Part shown: positions 16,598-24,997 of the stretch, piece by piece
How positions within the stretch are numbered: position 1 is the first letter of the stretch
How the letters are laid out: each line of letters opens with the position of its first letter
Assembly: GCA_039182735.1 (NCBI GenBank)
Contig: JBCDCB010000001.1
Span: 54,767-118,766, forward strand
Direction of reading: 5' to 3'
DNA length: 64,000 nucleotides
Source: JBCDCB01 sp039182735
GTDB taxonomy: Bacteria > Planctomycetota > Phycisphaerae > Phycisphaerales > UBA1924
Notes under the pieces: model-generated
What the model saw: only the letters and a program-made list of their open reading frames with translations
What the model was told of the DNA's origin: nothing
Database searches by the model: none
Made by a program: the position numbers and the translations under genes

Positions 16598-17857
16598 ATG
16601 AGCACCGCCGACACCAAGCCCAACAGCGCGAGCGCAACGTCCTTCCCGCTGCACAAGATCAAGGTCGTGCTGCTGGAGAACGTTCATCCGCTCGCCTCGG
16701 AGAACCTGTCGGCAGAGGGCTACGACATCGAGTGCGTCAACGGGTCGCTCGCGGGTGACGAACTCGTCGAGGCCTGCCGCGATGCGCACATGATCGGCAT
16801 CCGCAGCAAAACCCAGCTCACACGCGCGTTCTTCGAATCGTGCGAGCGTCTGTGGGGCGTCGGGTGCTTCTGCATCGGGACGAACCAGGTCGATCTGCCC
16901 GCCGCGAGCGAGCTCGGCGTCACCGTCTTCAACGCGCCCTTCAGCAACACCCGCAGCGTGGCGGAGCTCACCATCAGCGAGATCATCGCGCTGCATCGCC
17001 GTCTGCATGATCGCTCGCGCGCGATGCACGAGGGGCGCTGGGTCAAGAGCGCCGCCGGCGCGCACGAGGTCCGCGGGCGCACGCTCGGCATCATCGGGTA
17101 CGGGCGCATCGGCTCGCAGGTCAGCGTGCTCGCCGAGGCCATGGGCATGCGCGTGCTGTACCACGACGTGATCGACACGCTCCCGCTCGGCAACGCGAAG
17201 CTGATCGCGTCGATCGAGGCGCTGCTCGGGGAGAGCGACGTCGTCTCGCTGCACGTGCCGCAGACCGACGGCACCGCCGGCATGATCGGCGCGCGAGAGA
17301 TCGCGCAGATGAAACCCGGCGCGCTGCTCATCAACAACGCGCGCGGCAACGTCGTCGATGTGGACGCGCTCGCCGAGGCGCTCACGTCGGGCCGTCTCGG
17401 CGGCGCGGCGGTGGACGTCTTCCCGGAAGAGCCGGCCAGCAACGACGCGGAGTTCATCACGCCTCTGAAAGGGCTCGAAAACGTGATCCTCACGCCGCAC
17501 GTCGCGGGCAGCACGCAGGAGGCACAGCGGAACATCGCGGCGGAAGTCTCGGGCAAGCTCGCGAAGTTCATGAACGTCGGCTCGACGACCACGAGCGTGA
17601 ACGTGCCCGAGGTTGAACTGCCGCGGCTGCACGAGGATCACCACCGGATTCTGCACTACCACCGCAACGTGCCGGGTGTGCTGAGCGCGATCAACGACGT
17701 GATCGCGAAGGCCGGCGCGAACGTGGCGGCGCAGCACCTGCAATCGAACCCGCACCACTCGTACATGATCATGGACGTGTCGAGCGGCGAGGCGGGCGAG
17801 ATCGCGAGGGGCCTGCGCCGGATCGAGGAGACGATCAGGGTGCGGGAGGTGTGGTGA
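16598..17857 (+). CDS. serA: D-3-phosphoglycerate dehydrogenase
   Basis: 419 residues from the ATG at 16598. It makes the first committed step of serine synthesis, oxidising 3-phosphoglycerate with NAD. Visible: the NAD fold LGIIGYGRIGSQVS, the substrate Arg and catalytic Glu/His arrangement (NNARGNVVD, then LTPHVAGST), and a C-terminal ACT domain (HHRILHYHRNVPGVLSAIND) that usually gives serine feedback. The length is like the short E. coli form, without the extra intervening domain. The start is set after a Ser/Thr-rich leader; the frame open from 16460 overlaps the divergent lipoprotein gene and is not used. Confidence 0.93.
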   Translation: MSTADTKPNSASATSFPLHKIKVVLLENVHPLASENLSAEGYDIECVNGSLAGDELVEACRDAHMIGIRSKTQLTRAFFESCERLWGVGCFCIGTNQVDLPAASELGVTVFNAPFSNTRSVAELTISEIIALHRRLHDRSRAMHEGRWVKSAAGAHEVRGRTLGIIGYGRIGSQVSVLAEAMGMRVLYHDVIDTLPLGNAKLIASIEALLGESDVVSLHVPQTDGTAGMIGAREIAQMKPGALLINNARGNVVDVDALAEALTSGRLGGAAVDVFPEEPASNDAEFITPLKGLENVILTPHVAGSTQEAQRNIAAEVSGKLAKFMNVGSTTTSVNVPEVELPRLHEDHHRILHYHRNVPGVLSAINDVIAKAGANVAAQHLQSNPHHSYMIMDVSSGEAGEIARGLRRIEETIRVREVW

Positions 17858-17897
17858 GGAGAGAGCTTGACCACAGAGGGCACAGAGATCACGGAGT

Positions 17898-17920
17898 GGG
17901 GCCTTGGGTCTGGGGTCTGG
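17898..17920 (+). repeat. G-rich repeat after serA
   Basis: GGGGCCTTGGGTCTGGGG followed by TCTGG; same GGGTCTGGGGTCTGG core as other intergenic copies. It lies in the 254-base gene-free gap 17858-18111, together with two hairpin repeats and a CCCTCGCCCCGC repeat. Confidence 0.5.
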
Positions 17921-17939
17921 AAGAAGAATGGTGTTGCTG

Positions 17940-17981
17940 GGTGCCACGGTTTGATCCGCCGCAGGCGGACAAGCCGTGCGG
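17940..17981. repeat. GTGCCACG hairpin repeat, copy 1
   Basis: Begins GGTGCCACGGTTTG and folds back through CCGCC-GCA-GGCGG to CAAGCCGTG. Nearly perfect long hairpin with a 3-base loop. The related copies at 18011 and 47829 share the GGTGCCACG start and the short GCA or GAA loop. Confidence 0.55.
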
Positions 17982-18010
17982 TTGATCGCTTGTTGCGCTG
18001 AATCGGATCC

Positions 18011-18041
18011 GGTGCCACGATGGGCCGCAGGCCCGTCGTGC
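18011..18041. repeat. GTGCCACG hairpin repeat, copy 2
   Basis: GGTGCCACGATGGGCC, loop GCA, then GGCCCGTCGTGC: an 11-pair stem with one G-T pair. It lies 30 bases from copy 1. Confidence 0.55.
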
Positions 18042-18043
18042 TC

Positions 18044-18080
18044 GGGCTCCCTCGCCCCGCGCGAGCGGGGAGAGGGGTCT
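18044..18080 (+). repeat. CCCTCGCCCCGC repeat, copy 1
   Basis: GGGCTCCCTCGCCCCGC followed by its inverted half GCGGGGAGAGGG and GTCT. Related copies lie at 51365-51410 (minus) and 63399-63443. This type of repeat is known from intergenic regions of many unrelated bacteria. Confidence 0.55.
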
Positions 18081-18111
18081 GATCTTGTGCGGCTTGCAGA
18101 ATGGTTGCCGC

Positions 18112-19122
18112 TCAAGAACAGGAAGACGCTTCGGTCAGTACTGACTGCGCGTTAGAATCCAGCCACTCGATGTACCGAGCATCAAACGGAAGTGCCGCAG
18201 TCCGTGCAGACATTTCGATCTGCGTGCGGACCACGCGATAGAGTTCGAATGCGAACTCACCATCTGACTCCACTGAGTCAAGCCAAACCGGTTGCGCAGC
18301 ACCATTCGCGCGTTCCAACTCCACTCGGATCTCATCCCATCGAGCGGGTTCATCAAAATGATCTTGCGCAAATGACATGCTCGCATCAATCGTTTTAAGC
18401 CGTTCAAAGAGCACCCGATCGTCTCGCACGGATTCTCCGAACGTGTGTTCGACGGGCCCTTCCAGTACGGATCGCACGACTGTCTCATGTGCCTCAAGTA
18501 GCGAAGACTTGAATCGCGCGTCAATGATCCTGCGAGCCTCATCCAGAACAGATACGAGCCGATTCCTGTCATGTTCGGCGATATCAGAGTCCAAGTCGGA
18601 GACTGTCAATGTGATATGGAGCAACGCAATGACCGCATTCGTCATCGGGTTGGTTACGCCGGGGCTCATGGAACCAGCCTCGCACAGTATGATCATCGAT
18701 TCCACACAGTCGACCGCTTCGCCTGTGCGCCCTTGAGTCCGGCAAGCGATAGCGCTCACCTTCAGGTATCCAAGCGCAATGATGCTGGCGCACCAGTCCT
18801 CGTGCACACGAGAATCCCAGTCCTGCAATGATTCACCTCGCCGGCGGATGAGCGGTTCATAATCGCCCTCAGCAACCGTGCGCAGCATCGCTCGCGCGCT
18901 TTCGGACTCCTGCAACACCGTCGCGACGCCTCGCGTCGCAGTCGCGGAGCGGCCGAGTAGCTCGTGCCCGTCAGGGACATGCGCCGCGAGCTGCTCGATG
19001 ACGTGAAACACTTCGTCGAGCGCTTGGCTGCGCGTGAGTGGACTCGTCGATTGTGCGAGAGCGGTGTTCGCGTGGGGCAAGACCGAGATCGTGAGCAGCA
19101 GTGCTAAGGCAATTGTTCTCAT
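18112..19122 (-). CDS. secreted helical protein of unknown function
   Basis: 336 residues from the ATG at 19122. A signal peptide (MRTIALALLLTISVLP, cleaved after ALAQ) precedes an all-helical body with scattered Cys residues (CASII, CRTQG, CVESM). It resembles, in length and composition, the proteins at 21063-22064 and 54868-55833, and ends in a Ser/Cys tail. No domain recognised. The reading frame extends 450 bases upstream, but that part is antisense-like to rdgB. Confidence 0.65.
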   Translation of the reverse strand: MRTIALALLLTISVLPHANTALAQSTSPLTRSQALDEVFHVIEQLAAHVPDGHELLGRSATATRGVATVLQESESARAMLRTVAEGDYEPLIRRRGESLQDWDSRVHEDWCASIIALGYLKVSAIACRTQGRTGEAVDCVESMIILCEAGSMSPGVTNPMTNAVIALLHITLTVSDLDSDIAEHDRNRLVSVLDEARRIIDARFKSSLLEAHETVVRSVLEGPVEHTFGESVRDDRVLFERLKTIDASMSFAQDHFDEPARWDEIRVELERANGAAQPVWLDSVESDGEFAFELYRVVRTQIEMSARTAALPFDARYIEWLDSNAQSVLTEASSCS

Positions 19123-19165
19123 AACATCAAGTCTACTGCGCATCCAGCAGCAGCCGAAGTACTTT

Positions 19166-19792
19166 TTAGCAACCCAGCACCGCCGCCAACCGCTCCGCGA
19201 TCTTCCGTCCCGCCTCGGCGCGGTGGGAGCGTCGGTTCTTCTCTTCGGGCGTGAGTTCGGCGCTGGTGCGTCCGTCTTCGAGGATGAGCAGCGGGTCGTA
19301 GCCGAAGCCGTTGCTGCCGCGGGGCTCGCGCCCGATGACGCCGGCGAACTCGCCCCGGCTCGTCGCGCGCACGGTGCCCTCCGCGTCAGCCACGCAGATC
19401 GCGCACACAAACCGCGCGGTGCGCTCTTCGTCGGGCACGTCCTGCAGCGCGTCGAGCAGCTTCGCGTTGTTCGCGCCGTCGCGCGTCGCGCGGTCACCCT
19501 CGACGCCCGCGTAGCGCGCGCTCCGCACGCCCGGCGCGCCGCCCAGAACATCGACCTCGAGCCCGGAATCATCGGCGAGCACGGTGCGCCGCGTCGCGCG
19601 CGCGTACGCCACGGCCTTGATCTGCGCGTTGCCCTCGAAGGTGTCGGCGTCTTCGACGGGTTCGGGGATGCCGGCGCCGCCGGAGATATCGTGGAGTCCG
19701 ATCGCGCGGATGCCCAGCGGCTCGAAGATCGCGCCGAGCTCTTCCAGCTTGTGCGGGTTGCCGGTGGCGATGAGGATCGTGCGCGCGCTCAT
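19166..19792 (-). CDS. rdgB: XTP/dITP diphosphatase (RdgB/HAM1 family)
   Basis: 208 residues. It hydrolyses non-canonical purine nucleotides (XTP, dITP) to monophosphates, keeping them out of DNA. Visible: N-terminal ILIATGNPHKLEEL, ADDSGLEVDVLGGAPGVRSARYAG, and GFGYDPLLILEDG with the C-terminal SHRAEAGRKI. The ATG at 19792 overlaps the stop of the membrane-protein gene upstream (ATGA), so they are co-translated. Length matches the family. Confidence 0.94.
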   Translation of the reverse strand: MSARTILIATGNPHKLEELGAIFEPLGIRAIGLHDISGGAGIPEPVEDADTFEGNAQIKAVAYARATRRTVLADDSGLEVDVLGGAPGVRSARYAGVEGDRATRDGANNAKLLDALQDVPDEERTARFVCAICVADAEGTVRATSRGEFAGVIGREPRGSNGFGYDPLLILEDGRTSAELTPEEKNRRSHRAEAGRKIAERLAAVLGC

Positions 19793-20160
19793 TCCATCTC
19801 CCCGATGGGCAGGGCGCGTTCCATGCCGGAGCCGAGCTCCTGCCGGCTGGTCTCGATGATCTCGACGAGGCGCTGCGCGACGAGGATCGTGGCGACCATA
19901 TTGACGGTGTAGATCAGCAGCAGCAGCAGGAAGAACGCGGTCGCGCGCCCGAACTTCGTCTTGGAGGTCTTGCCGGTGATCCACCAAGCCCACACCGCGC
20001 ACGCGAGCACGAACGCGACGCCCGCGATGTTGAGGATCGTGCGGAACTCGAAGTACCCGCTCAGCGCGATCACCAGGAACGCGAAGACGAAGCCCGGCGC
20101 CACGAACGACAGCGCCCGAGCCGACCACACGAGCAGCAGTCCACGCGGCGTCCCCTTCAT
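19789..20160 (-). CDS. three-pass membrane protein upstream of rdgB
   Basis: 123 residues with hydrophobic helices at about 15-35, 42-62 and 73-95 and an acidic tail overlapping rdgB. The sequence resembles the next protein upstream (20191-20556) in length and helix spacing, suggesting a duplicated pair. No domain recognised. Confidence 0.6.
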   Translation of the reverse strand: MKGTPRGLLLVWSARALSFVAPGFVFAFLVIALSGYFEFRTILNIAGVAFVLACAVWAWWITGKTSKTKFGRATAFFLLLLLIYTVNMVATILVAQRLVEIIETSRQELGSGMERALPIGEME

Positions 20161-20190
20161 CCGCGCATGCTACCACGCGCCGGCGCGCGC

Positions 20191-20556
20191 TCAGATGACC
20201 AGCATGATCAGGTAGATGACGAGCGCCCACACCACGATCAGCACGAGGTTGAGCACCGCGATCCACGCGGTCGCGCCGACCGCCGCGGCCAGCGCGTGCT
20301 TGATGCCCAGCCTCAGCTCGCTCAGCAGCAGGAACGCGAAGATCAGCGCGAAGCACACGCCCGGCGCGACGAGCCACCACACGGCGTCGATCGCCCGGTA
20401 CCCCTGCGTGCTGAGCGCAAAGCCGATCCAGAAGAGCGCCACCCACGAGAGGCTCGGCGTCGCCGCGCCGATCCACAGCAGCACGAAGATCGGCGCGGGC
20501 AGCCTCTCCCCCGCGCCGCGATCGACGCTCGCGATGTCCGGCGCCTCAGTGACCAC
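20191..20556 (-). CDS. membrane protein overlapping queF
   Basis: 121 residues, three or four hydrophobic helices (LPAPIFVLLWIGAATPSL, VWWLVAPGVCFALIFAFLLL, and a C-terminal LNLVLIVVWALVIYLIMLVI). It overlaps the end of queF by 11 bases. There are no recognised motifs. With the gene at 19789 it may form a small YIP1-like or stress-type membrane pair; that is a guess from topology only. Confidence 0.58.
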   Translation of the reverse strand: MVTEAPDIASVDRGAGERLPAPIFVLLWIGAATPSLSWVALFWIGFALSTQGYRAIDAVWWLVAPGVCFALIFAFLLLSELRLGIKHALAAAVGATAWIAVLNLVLIVVWALVIYLIMLVI

Positions 20557-20929
20557 GGAAGTGCTGCGGCACGTCGCCGTGATCGGCGCGGATGATGCTG
20601 CGGATCCCGCCGCGACCGCGCCAGTTCGTCACGATCTGCAGCCACACCGGGCGCATCGACTCGACGAGGTGATCGCGGATCGTGTTGGTGACGGCCTCAT
20701 AATAGATGCCCTCGTTGCGGAACGACTGGTAGTACATCTTGAGCGACTTGAGCTCGACGCACGTGCCGCCGTCGGAGGCCGGACGCGGCGTGTAGCGCAG
20801 CGTCACCTCGCCGAAGTCCGGGTGGCCGGTCTTGGGGCAGACGCTGGTGAACTCCTCGGCGACGTGTTCGATGACGAAGGGCGTGTCGCCGGGCGTCGGG
20901 AAGGCTTCGAGGAGCGATGGGTCGGGCAT
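20546..20929 (-). CDS. queF: NADPH-dependent 7-cyano-7-deazaguanine reductase
   Basis: 127 residues. It reduces preQ0 to preQ1 in queuosine biosynthesis. The active-site Cys31 and Asp38 sit in EFTSVCPKTGHPDFG, and the substrate-binding ELKSLKMYYQSFRNEGIYYEAVTN follows. It is the short, single-domain form (type I). Other queuosine genes are not in the window. Transcribed leftward and overlapping the membrane-protein gene downstream. Confidence 0.95.
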   Translation of the reverse strand: MPDPSLLEAFPTPGDTPFVIEHVAEEFTSVCPKTGHPDFGEVTLRYTPRPASDGGTCVELKSLKMYYQSFRNEGIYYEAVTNTIRDHLVESMRPVWLQIVTNWRGRGGIRSIIRADHGDVPQHFRGH

Positions 20930-20963
20930 GGGGAGAGGATAGGGAGGTGACGGAGAGACGGAG

Positions 20964-21066
20964 TGGGGATGGGGTGTGGGGGGGTTGGGGTCTGACGAGC
21001 CGCGACCGTGAGGGAGCGGGTGCTTCTACTTCACCTCGTGGGACGGGCATCTTGCCCGTCTGCTAC
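20964..21066. repeat. composite intergenic repeat: G-rich tract, module A and GACGGGCA hairpin (module B)
   Basis: Three parts: a G-rich tract (20964-20990), module A (20987-21020, starting GGGGTCTGACGAGCCGCGAC), and module B (21035-21066), which contains GACGGGCA-TCT-TGCCCGTC. Modules A and B recur as near-identical copies (two mismatches each) at 51483-51516 and 51317-51348. Module B begins exactly at the stop codon of the gene at 21063-22064, as the second copy does for the gene at 50547-51320. Confidence 0.7.
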
Positions 21067-22064
21067 TCCGCCTCGCCGGCGCGGAGGCGTTCGATCGCAC
21101 TCATCATGCGTGGTCTGTGGAGCTCGTTGTACTTGCGATGAGTTCTGCCGAGCATCGATTCCTCGGAAAGCGCCCAGTCTGGAAAGAGTCGCTCGTGCAT
21201 ACGCTCGTCGATCTCGACGATCTGATCGGAAGCCGACGCGTCGGGCCACAGTTCGATGATGTCGGCGTACCGTTCGTTCAGGACGCGCGTGGCTTTCGCT
21301 TGCTCAAATTTCGACGGCCCGATTCCTGGCGAGGCGCTCTCGGTGAACATCGCGATCATGTGATCACGCTCGCCTTCGAGCATCGGCGTGGCGTACGACT
21401 CGAAAAATCGCACCTGAGATTCCAGCATGTCGGCGAGGTGCGTGAGTCGCTGCGGGCTGAGCTCGGCTTCGGCTTCCACCTTCTCGAGCGTGTCGAGCGC
21501 TTCCCGGACGAGCGATATCGACAGGAGATGCCCCTTCACCGAAGGATCGATCTCGGCGACGGTGCGCGACATCGCGAGCAGGTCCGCGACACGGTCCGCG
21601 GCACCGTCGATGTCACTGGCCTCGAGTCGCATCATCGCGTCGATACGGATGGGATCCCTGACCTTGGAGAAGCTCCCGGTGTGACGCGTCAGCGCGAAGC
21701 GCATCTCGCTTGCGTTGACATCATCAGGGACTCGGAACGGCTCATCGCACGCGCGGGCGAGCGCTACAAGCCGATCGACACTCCCCGGGTGCTCCTCAAT
21801 GACCGCCCGCAGGCTTGCTTCGTGGGCTTTTCGGCCTTCGCCGTCCGGATGACCGGCTTCGAACGCCTCCCATCGTTGCAGGTGCTCATCGTTGAACGCT
21901 TCCGTCGCCTCGTAGAAGTCCACGAGATCGGCGGGCAGCGCGGCTTTCGCCTTAGCGACCTGTTTGTTGTGCCACGCCTCACGCTCTTCGGGCGAGAGGG
22001 TGGCAGGATCGCCGATGGCGATGAGCGTGATCGCCCACACCGAAAGCAGCGGAAGAAGTCTCAT
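21063..22064 (-). CDS. secreted helical protein of unknown function
   Basis: 333 residues. A signal-like hydrophobic start (MRLLPLLSVWAITLIAIG) precedes a highly charged, all-helical body with no cysteines in the second half. It ends in GEAE; the TAG stop lies within a dispersed hairpin repeat. Resembles the other secreted helical proteins of the window (18112-19122, 54868-55833) in size and composition. No domain recognised. Confidence 0.66.
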   Translation of the reverse strand: MRLLPLLSVWAITLIAIGDPATLSPEEREAWHNKQVAKAKAALPADLVDFYEATEAFNDEHLQRWEAFEAGHPDGEGRKAHEASLRAVIEEHPGSVDRLVALARACDEPFRVPDDVNASEMRFALTRHTGSFSKVRDPIRIDAMMRLEASDIDGAADRVADLLAMSRTVAEIDPSVKGHLLSISLVREALDTLEKVEAEAELSPQRLTHLADMLESQVRFFESYATPMLEGERDHMIAMFTESASPGIGPSKFEQAKATRVLNERYADIIELWPDASASDQIVEIDERMHERLFPDWALSEESMLGRTHRKYNELHRPRMMSAIERLRAGEAE

Positions 22065-22123
22065 GTTTACATGATATGCGATGCCCGCCTGCTCACGGGG
22101 CCCAAACCCGTGAGACTAAGACA

Positions 22124-23194
22124 TCACGCCCGGCTGTACCGCGAAATCAGATCCGTGATCCGCGGCTGCACGCGGTTGATCCGCAGCGAACGCCGGAACA
22201 TCTCCATCGACTCGTCGCGCACCGCTCGGTCCTTGCGCCCGTTGAACAGGTAATCGTTCAGCAGGCACACGCCGAGACCGTTGAGCGCGGGGTAGTACCC
22301 CGGATCGAGCGCGATCGAGCGCCGGAACGCGCGCTCGGCATGTTGGTACTCGCGCAGGCGGAAGTGCGCGAAGCCGAGGCGCTCGTACGCGTCGGCCGAC
22401 TCGCCCAGCGAAACCGCCGAGCTCAGCGTGTTCGCCATCTCGCGGTAGCGCCCGATCTTGCCCTGGCTCTCGGCGAGGTTCAGCAGGAGCGCCGGCGAGA
22501 GATCGAGCAGTTCCAGCGCCGCTTCATACTGCTCGACCGCTTCCGCGTGCCGGTCCAGCGCGCTGAGCACCGCGCCGAGGTTCGCGCGACCCGCGCCGTT
22601 GCCGGGATCAAGCCGGATTGTGCGGCGCGCGTAGGGCAGCGCCTGCGCCGGCTCGTCGAGCTGCAGGTACGCCGTCGCGAGGTTCAGGTTGGCCTCGACG
22701 TCGTCCGGGCGCACGGCGATCGCGCGCAGGTACGCGCGCACCGCGTCGGTCAGACGGTCGAGCAGGTGCAGCATCAAGCCGTGGCGGTAGTTGGCGTCGA
22801 AGGAGCGCGGTTCGAGGCGGGCGGCATCGCCGTACGCGTCGGCGGCGGAATCGAAGTCGCCGTTCTCGCGATAGATGTCGCCCACCGCCATGTGCGCGAC
22901 CGTCAACTCCGGGTTGCGCTCGATCGCCATCGCCAGCAGGCGGAGCGCCTCCTCGTCGCGGTCCTCGCCCACGAGCAGCTCGGCGGACTCGAGCAGTTCC
23001 TCGGCTTCCGTTCGGCTCGATCGCGGTGCGGCCGCGGTGCGCGGCGTGTCGCTCGACTCCACACCGGCACCGCCGCCCCCCGATGAGCACCCCACGCCGC
23101 CCAGCAGCAGGGCACCCGCGAGCAGGGCGATGCTCGACGCGCACAGCGTGCGGCGGGCGTGGACGGGTTGAAGCCGGCGCGCAGGATTCCTCAT
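22124..23194 (-). CDS. TPR-repeat lipoprotein
   Basis: 356 residues from the ATG at 23194, placed after AAGGGTGAACACC; an in-frame GTG at 23203 is the alternative. The signal sequence ends in the lipobox LLGGVGC. The mature region has at least six tetratricopeptide repeats (for example LTVAHMAVGDIYRENGDFDSA and LNLATAYLQLDEPAQALPYA), which mediate protein-protein contacts. Envelope-associated scaffold, perhaps in pilus or secretion assembly (PilF-like), but that is not certain. Divergent from the vWA gene. Confidence 0.82.
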   Translation of the reverse strand: MRNPARRLQPVHARRTLCASSIALLAGALLLGGVGCSSGGGGAGVESSDTPRTAAAPRSSRTEAEELLESAELLVGEDRDEEALRLLAMAIERNPELTVAHMAVGDIYRENGDFDSAADAYGDAARLEPRSFDANYRHGLMLHLLDRLTDAVRAYLRAIAVRPDDVEANLNLATAYLQLDEPAQALPYARRTIRLDPGNGAGRANLGAVLSALDRHAEAVEQYEAALELLDLSPALLLNLAESQGKIGRYREMANTLSSAVSLGESADAYERLGFAHFRLREYQHAERAFRRSIALDPGYYPALNGLGVCLLNDYLFNGRKDRAVRDESMEMFRRSLRINRVQPRITDLISRYSRA

Positions 23195-23356
23195 GGTGTT
23201 CACCCTTATCGGCCTTTGGCCCCCCGCGGTTCGCCAGAAGGGGCGAGAAAGCCGAATTTCTCGGGCTCACGGGGAGATCACCCGCCAGGCCCGTGCCCCG
23301 CGCGCTCTGGATCCTCAAGCGTGAACCGGCTGCGCGTCCGTCCGTACACTCGGCCT

Positions 23357-24994
23357 GTGGGACTGACCTTCGCCGAACCCTGGTGGCTGGCCCTCAGCCT
23401 GCTCGCGGTCCCGCTGGGCCTGCTCGGGCTGCGCTGGTTCAGCGCGATGACACGCTGGCGCGCGTGGTCGGCGGTGATCGCCCGCTCGCTGCTGCTGCTC
23501 GCGCTGGCCGCGGCGCTCGCACGCGCGTCGATGGTCCGTTCTTCGGACGACCTCGCCGTGGTCGCCGTCGCCGACATCTCCGATTCCATCGCCCGCCTCG
23601 CCTCCGTGGACGGCGAGCCCGCCTCGCCCGCGATCCGCGACTGGGTCGTGAGCGCCACCGAAACGCGCGGCAGCGACGACCTCTTCGGGCTCGTGGTTTT
23701 CGACGACGGCGCCATCGCCGTCAATACACCCCGTGCCGCCAGCACCACCGACGTCTCGCTCGACTACACCGTCAGCCCCGAAGGCACCAACATCGCCGAG
23801 GCCCTCCGCTTCGCCCGCGCCCTCTACCCCCCCGGTGCGGGGCGGCGCATGCTGCTCATCAGCGACGGCAACGAGACGAGCGGCGACGCGCTGCAAGCCG
23901 CGCGCGAACTCGCGGGCGAAGGCATCCGCGTGGACGTCCTGCCCATCTCCTACCGCGTCGAGCGCGAGGTGATGATCGAGGCGGTCGATGTCCCGCCGCA
24001 GGCAGCCGAAGAGTCCACCGTCACCGTGCGCGTCGTGCTCAGCAGCACCCAGCGCACGACCGGCACGCTCGAGGTGCTCTACGAGGGCGACCCGCTCGAC
24101 CTGGCGCCGGAGGCCACGCGCACCGGACGGCGCATCACGCTCGAGCCCGGGCGCAACGTCGAGACGATCGAGGTCCCGCTCACCGCGAACCTCAACGTCC
24201 ACCGCTTCGAGCCCGTCTTCGTGCCCGACAACGCCGAGGACGACCGCATCGCGAGCAACAACCGCGCCGAGTCCTTCACCGTCACGCCCGGGCGCGGGCG
24301 CGTGCTGATCGTCGATGGCGTGAGCGACGCGCTCGCCAACGGGCAAGGCCGTCTGCTCGAACGCACGCTCGCGCAGGCGAACATCGACGCCACGACCATC
24401 GCGCCGGCAGAGTTCCCCAGCGACCCGCTCGAGTTCCAGACCGCAAGCCTCATCGTGCTGCAGAACGTCGCGAAGGAGGAGCTCACCCTGCGCTCGCAGG
24501 AACTGCTCGCCGACTACGTGCAAGACCTCGCCGGCGGGCTCGTCATGATCGGCGGGCCCGACTCCTTCGGCGCCGGCGGGTGGAACGGCTCGCCCATCGA
24601 ACCCCTCCTCCCCGTCCTGCTCGACCTGCCCGAGCAGCTCATCATCCCCTCCGCCGCTGTCGTCATGGTCCTCGATTCCTCAGGCTCCATGGGCGCGCCC
24701 GTGCTCGGCGGCTCGCGCTCGCAGCAGCAGATCGCCAACGAGGCCGCGGCGCTCGCGATCCAGACGCTCGACCAGGGCGACCTCATCGGCGTCATCGAGT
24801 TCAACTCGGGTTTCGATGAAGTCGTCCCGCTGCAGAAGGCGGAGAACCCGGCCCTGCTCGCCGACCGCGTGCGCGACATCTCGCCGGGCGGCGGGACCAA
24901 CCTCTACCCCGCGCTCCGACAGGCGGGCGCGCTGCTCGACAGCGTCGAGGCCAACGTCAAGCACATCATCGTCCTCTCCGACGGGCAATCCTAG
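23357..24994 (+). CDS. BatA-like membrane protein with von Willebrand domain, N-terminal part (ends at in-frame TAG)
   Basis: 545 residues to the TAG. The GTG at 23357 opens an N-terminal double hydrophobic segment (PWWLALSLLAVPLGLLGLRWF and LLLLALAAALARA) typical of BatA-type proteins. A first vWA-like domain with the motif DISDS follows, then an immunoglobulin-like region, a glutamine-amidotransferase-like segment (GLVMIGGPDSFGAGGW), and a second vWA domain with the MIDAS motif DSSGSMG near residue 439. The stop falls inside this second vWA domain right after LSDGQS. The frame continues without shift at 24998. Either a nonsense mutation, a sequencing error or read-through. Confidence 0.75.
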   Translation: MGLTFAEPWWLALSLLAVPLGLLGLRWFSAMTRWRAWSAVIARSLLLLALAAALARASMVRSSDDLAVVAVADISDSIARLASVDGEPASPAIRDWVVSATETRGSDDLFGLVVFDDGAIAVNTPRAASTTDVSLDYTVSPEGTNIAEALRFARALYPPGAGRRMLLISDGNETSGDALQAARELAGEGIRVDVLPISYRVEREVMIEAVDVPPQAAEESTVTVRVVLSSTQRTTGTLEVLYEGDPLDLAPEATRTGRRITLEPGRNVETIEVPLTANLNVHRFEPVFVPDNAEDDRIASNNRAESFTVTPGRGRVLIVDGVSDALANGQGRLLERTLAQANIDATTIAPAEFPSDPLEFQTASLIVLQNVAKEELTLRSQELLADYVQDLAGGLVMIGGPDSFGAGGWNGSPIEPLLPVLLDLPEQLIIPSAAVVMVLDSSGSMGAPVLGGSRSQQQIANEAAALAIQTLDQGDLIGVIEFNSGFDEVVPLQKAENPALLADRVRDISPGGGTNLYPALRQAGALLDSVEANVKHIIVLSDGQS

Positions 24995-24997
24995 GGC

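Noticed and set aside
24992..24994. TAG read as pyrrolysine or other recoding
   Set aside because: No PYLIS-like element or pyl genes are visible, and TAG ends other genes here, including the same frame at 26387.
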